Part shown: positions 6,306 to 12,406 of the stretch, one piece after another | Numbering within the stretch: position 1 is the first letter of the stretch | Layout: the number at the start of each line of letters is the position of its first letter | Assembly (NCBI GenBank): GCA_945938055.1 | Contig: CAMEUH010000042.1 | Location: forward strand, 1 to 13,783 | Direction of reading: 5' to 3' | DNA: 13,783 bases | From: an uncultured Eubacteriaceae bacterium | Lineage (GTDB): Bacteria; Bacillota; Clostridia; Lachnospirales; Lachnospiraceae | Made by a program: the position numbers and the translations under genes | The notes under the pieces: model-generated | The model's input: the letters and a program-made list of their open reading frames with translations, nothing else | The model's database searches: none | What the model was told of the DNA's origin: nothing

Positions 6306-7604
6306 ATGAATAAGAACACATCTTCCATTGCCAGAAGGTTGAACTGGTCATGGACGCTGGAAAAATTTTCAACTTATTTCTTTGTGGACATTCTTGTAAT
6401 TGCGGCGGTAATTGCAGGCTGGTGTTATTATGTGGAAAAAGGTTATTTTGAAGATTTCAGCCTGAGGGCAGAGCAAAGGACCATTTGGGCAAATCAGGAG
6501 GAACTGGAACAGATAGAAGGCGAGAGGGGACTTTCGGTATCGGAAAGACTGGATAGAACCTTTCAGGAAGTTTTCTATGTGGTGAAATATGATGATGGCA
6601 GAAGCGTGACAAAAAATATGTATCCGCTTTTCATGAGTATGTTTTATATTGGGAGGATTGTTCTTGTCCTGGAACTTTTTGATATCATCATGACATTATG
6701 CTTTGGGGTGATTGGAATCCGCAGAAAGCTAAAGCCGCTGGATGACATGGCAAAACGTGCGGAAGAACTGGGAAGAATTGCATTTGATGAAAGTAAATAT
6801 GCCAATCTGGAAAGCGCTATCGAGCATCTGAATCCGGAGGAACAGGATGGAGTGGTCTCTACCGGAAATAAGGATCTGGAAGGCGTGGAGATTGCCATTA
6901 ATAATCTTCTGGCAAGAATGAGAGAATCCTACCGTCAGCAGTCGCGATTTGTTTCGGATGCTTCTCATGAACTCAGAACTCCGATTGCTGTAATTCAGGG
7001 CTATGCGAACATGCTGGACCGCTGGGGGAAAGATGATGAGAAGGTTCTGGAGGAAGGAATTGAAGCAATTAAGCATGAATCCGAACACATGAAGACACTG
7101 GTGGAACAGCTTTTGTTTCTGGCGCGTGGAGATGCTGGAAGAAATCATCTGGACATGCAGCAGATTTCACTGAAAGGGATTATTCATGAGGTGTATGAGG
7201 AATCCGGAATGATTGATGAAAAGCATGAATATGAACTGGTGGAAGATAAAGGAGATGTCATCATGACCGGAGATGCGGCGATGATTAAGCAGTCAGTAAG
7301 GATTTTGGTGGATAATGCAGCAAAATATACCCAGGAAGGGGAAACTATTATCCTTAAATCTGGAATTAACAAGGAAATGAAGGCATATTTTGTCATCCAG
7401 GATAATGGAATAGGAATGAATGACAGTGAAGTATCACATGTTTTTGAACGGTTCTACCGTTCCGATGAAGCAAGAAACCGGCAGACCGGTGGGACGGGAC
7501 TCGGACTCTCCATTGCAAAGTGGATTATTGACAGGCATGGAGGGTATATTGAGGTATTGTCGCGGCCTGAGATTGGAACGAGGTTTACGGTGACGTTTTC
7601 GTAA
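6306..7604 (+). CDS. Sensor histidine kinase of the adjacent response regulator
   Basis: This 432-residue membrane kinase has a transmembrane helix at about 23-43, a roughly 60-residue extracytoplasmic segment, and a second hydrophobic segment at about 107-138. A HAMP-like linker follows. The HisKA domain contains phospho-acceptor His221 in SDASHELRTPI. The HATPase_c domain has the N box (LVDNAAKYT), G1 box (QDNGIGM), F box (FERFYRSDEAR) and G2 box (GGTGLGLSIAKWI). All catalytic boxes are intact. The small extracytoplasmic part has no recognisable ligand-binding fold, so the signal is unknown; it might be sensed within the membrane or by a partner such as the DUF4342 protein. A sequence AAGGGA inside the end of the regulator gene serves as ribosome site. 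Its stop lies 1 nt from the stop of the convergent DUF4364 gene. Confidence 0.95.
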   Translation: MNKNTSSIARRLNWSWTLEKFSTYFFVDILVIAAVIAGWCYYVEKGYFEDFSLRAEQRTIWANQEELEQIEGERGLSVSERLDRTFQEVFYVVKYDDGRSVTKNMYPLFMSMFYIGRIVLVLELFDIIMTLCFGVIGIRRKLKPLDDMAKRAEELGRIAFDESKYANLESAIEHLNPEEQDGVVSTGNKDLEGVEIAINNLLARMRESYRQQSRFVSDASHELRTPIAVIQGYANMLDRWGKDDEKVLEEGIEAIKHESEHMKTLVEQLLFLARGDAGRNHLDMQQISLKGIIHEVYEESGMIDEKHEYELVEDKGDVIMTGDAAMIKQSVRILVDNAAKYTQEGETIILKSGINKEMKAYFVIQDNGIGMNDSEVSHVFERFYRSDEARNRQTGGTGLGLSIAKWIIDRHGGYIEVLSRPEIGTRFTVTFS

Positions 7605-7605
7605 T

Positions 7606-8124
7606 TTACTGCAGCAGCTTTTTCATGATAAATTCATAGATTTCCTGGCTGTGGTCTTTCCAGTTGGCACACATGACATCAGCCTGTTTTTCTAATGGAA
7701 CATTAATATTCACTTCAATGAGATTGCTGGTGCCTTCCTTGACCTGGCAGTGTACGGTGAAGTCACGGGCGGAATTCTTAAAGTAGGTGGATGTGGTGCC
7801 GACTTCGTTTTTTAGCTCATATTTATTGCTCTTTAGGTAGTTCATGATGTCATCTTTAATGGCATCCGGAATCTGGTCGTCTAAGAGAGATACCGTGGAA
7901 GAACCGGAGCGGGTGATGGTATATTGCGTGGTGTTGCGGAAATTCTCCGTACGGATGTATTCAAGCTCCAGAAGGTCATTTAAGGATTCCTGGAGAGTGA
8001 AATAATTGGTGTATTCCTTAACCAGCATAAAGTCTGAAATCTGGGTGTTGGTTAACGGAAAATTTACCTTGTCCAGCATATACAGAATCATTAATTTGTA
8101 AAGTGTTGATGCATCGGAAGTCAT
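7606..8124 (-). CDS. DUF4364 family protein, winged-helix-like
   Basis: This 172-residue soluble protein matches the clostridial DUF4364 family. The N-terminal part (about 5-80) reads LYKLMILYMLDKVNFPLTNT, then ISDFMLVKEYTNYFTLQESLNDLLELEYI, then a TITRSG wing. This is the layout of a winged helix-turn-helix domain like those of PadR and MarR relatives. The C-terminal half (about 95-172) is mixed alpha/beta with no motif I recognise. A DNA-binding or regulatory role is inference; no target is known. GGAG precedes the ATG. It is the last gene of the malic enzyme-radical SAM-DUF4364 run, 17 nt after the radical SAM gene. Its end abuts the kinase gene with a single intervening base and no visible terminator. 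Confidence 0.8.
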   Translation of the reverse strand: MTSDASTLYKLMILYMLDKVNFPLTNTQISDFMLVKEYTNYFTLQESLNDLLELEYIRTENFRNTTQYTITRSGSSTVSLLDDQIPDAIKDDIMNYLKSNKYELKNEVGTTSTYFKNSARDFTVHCQVKEGTSNLIEVNINVPLEKQADVMCANWKDHSQEIYEFIMKKLLQ

Positions 8125-8141
8125 AATATCTCCTTACTTTC

Positions 8142-9059
8142 TTATGAAATAAATCTAAAATTCATTCCCTGAATAACATTTTTGTCGGAAAAAGTGCGGT
8201 TAATGGAGTTAAGAACATTTTTCTTATCCGTACTCCATTCAGGCGCAACAAGAAGTTTTTTGGGTCCATCACCGGTCAGACGGTGTATGACCATGTCCGG
8301 AGGCAGAATCTTAATAATATCGGTTAAAATATCCAGATACTCATCCAGTGTGAGAGTTTTAAATAAACCCTTTTCGTAATCAGCGGCAAGGTCTGTTCCG
8401 GTCAGGACGTGGAGTAGCTGCAGTTTAATTCCTGATGCGCTGCTGTGAGCAATGTAATCTGCTGTTTCCAGAATCATTTTCTTATCTTCTCCCGGAAGGC
8501 CGATTATCATGTGAACGATGGTTTCAATTCCGGCATTCTTGAGAAGAAGCATTGCCTGCTCAAAAGTATCAAGCTCATATCCGCGCCGGATGTAGGAGGC
8601 AGTCTGCGGATGAATGGTCTGAAGTCCCAGCTCAATCCAGATGGGCTTCTGGGTATTTAATTCTTGCAGAAGATCAATAACTTCCTCGCCAAGACAATCC
8701 GGTCTGGTTGCAATGGACAGACAGACAATATCAGGATGATGGATTGCTTCTGTGAAAATCCGGCGCAGATATTCTACCGGTGCATAAGTATTGGTATAAG
8801 CCTGAAAATAAGCAATATAGGAATTTCCAGAATATTTGGCGGAGAGAAGTGCTTTTCCGTGTTCAATCTGCTGGGTTATGGATTCAGAAGGATTTCCAGC
8901 AAAATCACCGGAACCACCAGCTGAACAGAAAATACAGCCTCCATGACCAAGAGAGCCGTCCCGGTTGGGACAGCTCATGTTTCCATTTAGCGCAATTTTG
9001 TATACTTTTTTGCCGAATTTCTTTATTAAATAATCATTTAATGAATAGTAGTGTTTCAT
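8142..9059 (-). CDS. Radical SAM protein, TIGR01212 family (YhcC/YtqA type), probable tRNA wobble-uridine modification enzyme
   Basis: This 305-residue radical SAM enzyme has the atypical cluster motif of the YhcC/YtqA group, CPNRDG then GGCIFC. Cys30, Cys42 and Cys45 are spaced C-x11-C-x2-C instead of the usual C-x3-C-x2-C. Further family signatures are SAGGSGDFAG, YFQAYTNTYAP, SIATRPDCL, ELGLQT, HMIIGLPGE, and the C-terminal HRLTGDGP. To my recollection the Bacillus subtilis relative YtqA has been linked to completing the 5-aminomethyl side chain of wobble 2-thiouridine in tRNA (named MnmL, working with YtqB/MnmM). No ytqB-like gene is in this window, so that role is transferred by family only. 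The ATG lies 1 nt after the malic enzyme stop. The nearest ribosome-like sequence (AAGGA) is about 17 nt upstream, so translation is probably coupled. Confidence 0.9.
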   Translation of the reverse strand: MKHYYSLNDYLIKKFGKKVYKIALNGNMSCPNRDGSLGHGGCIFCSAGGSGDFAGNPSESITQQIEHGKALLSAKYSGNSYIAYFQAYTNTYAPVEYLRRIFTEAIHHPDIVCLSIATRPDCLGEEVIDLLQELNTQKPIWIELGLQTIHPQTASYIRRGYELDTFEQAMLLLKNAGIETIVHMIIGLPGEDKKMILETADYIAHSSASGIKLQLLHVLTGTDLAADYEKGLFKTLTLDEYLDILTDIIKILPPDMVIHRLTGDGPKKLLVAPEWSTDKKNVLNSINRTFSDKNVIQGMNFRFIS

Positions 9060-9060
9060 A

Positions 9061-10215
9061 TTATCGAACGATATGGTCCTTCACAGCCTTACTTACAACA
9101 TCTGCTACTCTTGGGTCAAATGGCATTGGAAGAATATTCGTGTCGCTTACTTCGTCATCCGGGATAAGACCTGCAATTGCGTTGGCAGCGGCCAGCTTCA
9201 TTTCTTCAGTAATCTGTGTGGCACGGCCTTCTAAGGCACCCTTAAAGATACCAGGGAATGCAATGACATTATTAACCTGGTTCGGGAAGTCGCTTCGTCC
9301 GGTTCCTACAATTCTTGCTCCGGCTTCTCTGGCGATATCCGGCATGATTTCCGGAACCGGATTAGCCATTGCAAATAAAATGGAATCCTTGTTCATGCTC
9401 TTAACCATGTCAGCAGTCACAATGTTTGGTGCTGAAACACCAACAAAAATGTCTGCACCAACAAGGGCATCGGCAAGAGAACCTTCTTTTTTCTCCAGAT
9501 TGGTTACCTTGGTCATTTCCTTCTGCATCCAGTTAAGACCATCGGTATTTTCGGAAAGCATCCCCACCTTGTCACACATGGTGATGTGCTTGAAACCATA
9601 GGTGAGAAGGAGCTTTGTGATTGCAATTCCGGCAGAACCGGCACCATTTACCACGACACGGCAATCTTCTTTTTTCTTGCCTGTTACCTTAAGACCGTTG
9701 ATGATGCCCGCAAGCACGACGATTGCCGTTCCATGCTGGTCATCATGGAAAACAGGAATGTCAAGAAGCTTCTTTAAGCGTTCTTCAATTTCAAAACATC
9801 TTGGAGCGGAAATATCTTCCAGATTAATTCCGCCAAATGCAGGTGCGATATTGACAACCGTTTTAATGATTTCCTCGGTATCCTGCGTATCAAGGCAGAT
9901 AGGAAATGCATTGACATTGCCAAATTCCTTAAATAAAACAGCCTTTCCTTCCATTACCGGCATTGCGGCATGGGCACCAATGTTGCCAAGACCCAGAACG
10001 GCACTTCCGTCTGATACGACAGCAACCGTGTTTGCCTTGATTGTATACTTATAAGCGGCTTCCTTGTCCTGTGCAATGACCTTACATGGTTCTGCAACGC
10101 CTGGTGTATAGGCAAGTGCAAGGTCTTCCCTGGTCTTTATTGCACATTTGGAAACCGTTTCTAATTTACCATTCCATTCTTCGTGGAGCTGTAGTGCTTT
10201 TTCGTTTGTTGTCAT
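9061..10215 (-). CDS. Malic enzyme (malate dehydrogenase, oxaloacetate-decarboxylating)
   Basis: The enzyme converts malate to pyruvate and CO2 with reduction of NAD(P). At 384 residues it is the short bacterial form, without extra phosphotransacetylase or ACT domains. Visible active-site elements are Tyr36 in LAYTPGVAEPC, Lys91 in MEGKAVLFKEFG, the metal site Glu133-Asp134 in INLEDISAPRCFE, and Asp158-Asp159 in FHDDQHGTA. The dinucleotide fold has GAGSAGIA followed by an acidic residue in TMCDKVG, which suggests NAD preference; that is inference. The start at 10215 is chosen because MTTNEKALQLHEEW matches the family N-terminus and AGAAGG lies upstream. The longer in-frame extension to 10308 would run through the promoter. 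The gene is divergent from rho and heads a run with the radical SAM and DUF4364 genes. Confidence 0.95.
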   Translation of the reverse strand: MTTNEKALQLHEEWNGKLETVSKCAIKTREDLALAYTPGVAEPCKVIAQDKEAAYKYTIKANTVAVVSDGSAVLGLGNIGAHAAMPVMEGKAVLFKEFGNVNAFPICLDTQDTEEIIKTVVNIAPAFGGINLEDISAPRCFEIEERLKKLLDIPVFHDDQHGTAIVVLAGIINGLKVTGKKKEDCRVVVNGAGSAGIAITKLLLTYGFKHITMCDKVGMLSENTDGLNWMQKEMTKVTNLEKKEGSLADALVGADIFVGVSAPNIVTADMVKSMNKDSILFAMANPVPEIMPDIAREAGARIVGTGRSDFPNQVNNVIAFPGIFKGALEGRATQITEEMKLAAANAIAGLIPDDEVSDTNILPMPFDPRVADVVSKAVKDHIVR

Positions 10216-10244
10216 TGTTTTACAAACCTTCTCTTTCTTCAATA

Positions 10245-10281
10245 TTGATACAATGATATCATATTTGTCAAAATGTATCAA
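10245..10281 (-). promoter_or_regulatory. Malic enzyme promoter overlapped by TGATA/TATCA half-sites
   Basis: On the minus strand TTGATA (10281-10276) and TATCAT (10258-10253) are 17 nt apart, a good SigA promoter with a leader of about 30 nt. The same stretch holds TGATA at 10246-10250 and TATCA at 10257-10261 and 10276-10280. It also has the palindrome ATGATATCAT (10253-10262) and the outer perfect repeat TTGATACA/TGTATCAA (10245-10252 and 10274-10281). The half-sites cover both -35 and -10, so repressor binding is plausible. Confidence 0.55.
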
Positions 10282-10326
10282 CTTTTGCAATTTAAGAATT
10301 TCCGGCAAATTTTCAGAAAATATTTC

Positions 10327-10355
10327 TTGCGTAATTGGAAATAACAGGGTATAAT
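10327..10355 (+). promoter_or_regulatory. SigA-type promoter of rho
   Basis: TTGCGT (10327-10332) and a perfect TATAAT (10350-10355) are 17 nt apart. The predicted start is near 10362, giving a leader of about 58 nt that carries a small hairpin followed by a T-run. Confidence 0.75.
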
Positions 10356-10374
10356 GATAACGTAGTCGAAAATC

Positions 10375-10395
10375 ATGTAGTTCTACATAATTTTT
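10375..10395 (+). promoter_or_regulatory. Small hairpin plus U-tract in the rho leader
   Basis: ATGTAG (10375-10380) and CTACAT (10383-10388) are perfect inverted repeats. In RNA at least 5 bp can form around a 4 nt loop. AA and then TTTTT (10391-10395) follow. The stem is short and A-U rich, so any termination would be weak. It sits between the promoter and the ribosome site of a gene known to be autoregulated in other bacteria. Confidence 0.3.
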
Positions 10396-10419
10396 CCCGA
10401 TTGGATAGGAGAATAGTAT

Positions 10420-11847
10420 ATGCGTGCAAAGTTAGAAACATTATCACTTGCAGTCTTGAAGGATTTTGCAAAGGACAAAGGAATTAAGAATATTAGTACG
10501 ATGAAAAAGAGTGAACTGATTGATGCCATCATTCTTGCATGTGGAGATGAACAGGGGGAAAAGCCGGACAAGCCTGAAAAGGAAGATGGTACGGAAAAAG
10601 CTGAAAAGACCGAGAAGATAGAAGAATCATCCAAGGACGAGGACAAGGATGAAAAACAACCATTGACCGAGGAAGAAAAGTTAAAGAAGCGTCAGGAAAT
10701 CCTGGAACAGAATGTGGTGATTGATCCGGTTCCGGCATCGGGTATTCTGGAAGTTATGCCGGATGGATATGGTTTTATCCGCTGTGAAAATTTCCTGCCG
10801 GGTGAGAATGATGTTTATGTATCCCCTTCGCAGATTCGCAAGACGGGCCTTAAGACGGGAAACATTCTGTTTGGGAAGAAACGTGTTAAGTGCCAGGGAG
10901 AGAAGTTTGCGGCCCTTCATGCACTGACAACGGTAAATGGTTATGATCCGGATGTATTACAGACAAGACCGAATTTTGAAAACCTGACTCCGATATTCCC
11001 AAATGAGAGAATTCATCTGGAAAAAGGAAATCCAACAACTGCAATGCGTATCGTGGATTTAATGAGCCCGATTGGAAAGGGACAGAGAGGTATGATTGTT
11101 TCACAGCCAAAGGCTGGTAAGACAACTCTGTTAAAGCAGATTGCAACTGCCGTGTTAAGGAGTAATCCGGAAATGCACATGATTATTCTTCTGATTGACG
11201 AACGTCCGGAAGAAGTTACCGATATTAAGGAATCCATTGTGGGAGATAATGTAGAAGTTATTTACTCCACGTTTGATGAATTGCCGGAAAGACATAAGAG
11301 AGTTTCTGAAATGGTTATTGAACGTGCAAGAAGACTTGTGGAGCATAAGAAGGATGTTATTATTCTTCTGGACAGTATTACACGTCTGACCAGAGCGTAT
11401 AATGTAACAGTTCAGGCAAGTGGACGTACTCTGTCCGGTGGTCTTGACCCGATGGCATTACACATGCCGAAGCGTTTCTTTGGTGCGGCACGTAACATGA
11501 GAGAAGGAGGAAGTCTTACGATTCTTGCAACAGCACTGATTGAAACAGGAAGCAAGATGGATGATGTGGTATTCGAGGAATTTAAGGGAACCGGTAACAT
11601 GGAACTGGTACTTGACCGGAAATTATCCGAAAAGAGAGTCTTCCCTGCCATTGATATTGCTAAGTCCGGTACCAGACGTGATGATTTGCTGCTTTCTCAG
11701 GAAGAAATGGAAGCAATGGAAATCATTCGCAAGAACTTAAACGGACTGAAACCGGAAGAAGCAGCAGACCGGATTATCGATACTTTTGCAAGAACCAAGA
11801 CCAACAAGGATTTCATTCAGTATATTAAGAAAACAAGACTGAATTAA
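10420..11847 (+). CDS. rho: Transcription termination factor Rho
   Basis: Rho is the hexameric RNA-dependent helicase that ends transcription at unstructured C-rich RNA. The protein has 475 residues. Residues 1-40 form the Rho N-terminal helical domain (LSLAVLKDFAKDKGI, MKKSELIDAII). Residues about 42-85 are a Lys/Glu/Asp-rich low-complexity insertion, common in Clostridia and Actinobacteria. Residues about 100-180 are the OB-type RNA-binding domain (GILEVMPDGYGFIR, NDVYVSPSQIR). The ATPase core follows with the Walker A loop PKAGKTT (230-236), DERPEEVTDI, and Walker B VIILLDSITRLTRAYN. Next come the ASGRTLSGG loop facing RNA and FKGTGNMELVLDR. AGGAG at 10407-10411 sets the start. It has its own promoter, and I see no terminator before the rpmE promoter, so readthrough into rpmE is likely. 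Confidence 0.97.
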   Translation: MRAKLETLSLAVLKDFAKDKGIKNISTMKKSELIDAIILACGDEQGEKPDKPEKEDGTEKAEKTEKIEESSKDEDKDEKQPLTEEEKLKKRQEILEQNVVIDPVPASGILEVMPDGYGFIRCENFLPGENDVYVSPSQIRKTGLKTGNILFGKKRVKCQGEKFAALHALTTVNGYDPDVLQTRPNFENLTPIFPNERIHLEKGNPTTAMRIVDLMSPIGKGQRGMIVSQPKAGKTTLLKQIATAVLRSNPEMHMIILLIDERPEEVTDIKESIVGDNVEVIYSTFDELPERHKRVSEMVIERARRLVEHKKDVIILLDSITRLTRAYNVTVQASGRTLSGGLDPMALHMPKRFFGAARNMREGGSLTILATALIETGSKMDDVVFEEFKGTGNMELVLDRKLSEKRVFPAIDIAKSGTRRDDLLLSQEEMEAMEIIRKNLNGLKPEEAADRIIDTFARTKTNKDFIQYIKKTRLN

Positions 11848-11865
11848 AAAAGAATAAATTAAGTA

Positions 11866-11894
11866 TTGCATTGCCCGATTTTTTATGATACAAT
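11866..11894 (+). promoter_or_regulatory. SigA-type promoter of rpmE
   Basis: TTGCAT (11866-11871) and TACAAT (11889-11894) are 17 nt apart, starting only 19 nt after the rho stop. The predicted start near 11901 gives a leader of about 140 nt, unusually long for a 68-codon gene. Confidence 0.65.
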
Positions 11895-11900
11895 TTAAAA

Positions 11901-12041
11901 GCTGTTTATCGAAAAGGGCAATTGACAGCAGGCTGATTGTTATGGGCGATAGATTATGAAGCATGATATGCGCATAATAGGTTCATGAGATTTAAGTGGC
12001 AGTCAATTATATACAGAATTTAGTTTAGTGAGGTGAAAATC
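11901..12041 (+). ncRNA. Structured rpmE leader, candidate ribosomal-protein L31 autoregulatory element
   Basis: The leader can fold into an outer stem, AATTGAC (11920-11926) with GTCAATT (12002-12008), extended inward by GC/GC (11928-11929 with 11999-12000) across an A-A mismatch. Inside it is a hairpin: ATTATG (11953-11958) with CATAAT (11973-11978), then GCAT (11961-11964) with ATGC (11968-11971) around GAT, with an asymmetric AA/G internal loop. A further small ATTG/CGAT pairing is possible around 11936-11950. The outer 3' arm ends about 20 nt before the ribosome site GAGGTG. L31 leaders are described in several bacterial groups, but I cannot match this one to a known consensus by eye. 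Confidence 0.5.
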
Positions 12042-12248
12042 ATGAGAGAAGGAATCCATCCAGATTATTACCAGGCAAAGGTTGTTTGCAACTGTGGTAA
12101 TGAATTCGTAACTGGTTCAACAAAGGAAGATATCCACGTTGAAATTTGTTCTAAGTGCCATCCATATTATACTGGACAGCAGAAAGCTGTTGCAGCTCGT
12201 GGACGTATTGATAAGTTCAATAAGAAGTATGGTGTTGAAAGCAAATAG
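12042..12248 (+). CDS. rpmE: 50S ribosomal protein L31, zinc-binding form
   Basis: This 68-residue L31 protein of the large ribosomal subunit forms part of bridge B1 between the subunits. It begins MREGIHPDYY and has the four cysteines of the zinc-containing (C+) form: Cys16 and Cys18 in VVCNCGN, Cys36 and Cys39 in ICSKCHPYYTG. It is therefore the zinc type and not the zinc-free type B paralogue (rpmE2/ykgM). The start follows GAGGTG (about 12030-12035); an in-frame GTG at 12033 lies within that ribosome site and is rejected. It has its own promoter with a long structured leader and a strong terminator behind it, so it can be a monocistronic unit as well as a readthrough product from rho. Confidence 0.97.
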   Translation: MREGIHPDYYQAKVVCNCGNEFVTGSTKEDIHVEICSKCHPYYTGQQKAVAARGRIDKFNKKYGVESK

Positions 12249-12260
12249 TTTTAAAGATAA

Positions 12261-12293
12261 GGTTGAGGTTAAATTTAATCTCAACCTGTTTTT
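12261..12293 (+). terminator. Intrinsic terminator after rpmE
   Basis: GGTTGAG at 12261-12267 pairs with CTCAACC at 12280-12286. The helix continues inward through a G-U pair and an A-T-rich part to a small loop. A T-rich tail (12287-12293, TGTTTTT) follows. This is the clearest intrinsic terminator in the window and separates rpmE from the DUF1385 gene. Confidence 0.85.
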
Positions 12294-12406
12294 AAATTAA
12301 AAACAAATCTCAATCATGATAAAAGTATTTTACAAAGTATAACTGTATGTGAATGACATAGAAGTGAGAAAAACGGAATTGTTACATGAAAGTGTGGTGA
12401 TATTTT

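Noticed and set aside
7600..7615. Terminator between the sensor kinase and DUF4364 genes
   Set aside because: The two stop codons are 1 nt apart and no hairpin with a T-run is visible on either strand nearby. Termination must occur within the opposing gene or by Rho.
10216..10308. N-terminal extension of malic enzyme to 10308
   Set aside because: The extension runs through the predicted promoter and operator region and does not look like the family N-terminus. The ATG at 10215 gives the normal length.
12294..12406. Promoter for the DUF1385 gene in the 113 bp after the rpmE terminator
   Set aside because: A promoter is expected there, but I found no -35/-10 pair with acceptable match and spacing, only TATAAC-like fragments. 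None is reported as a feature.
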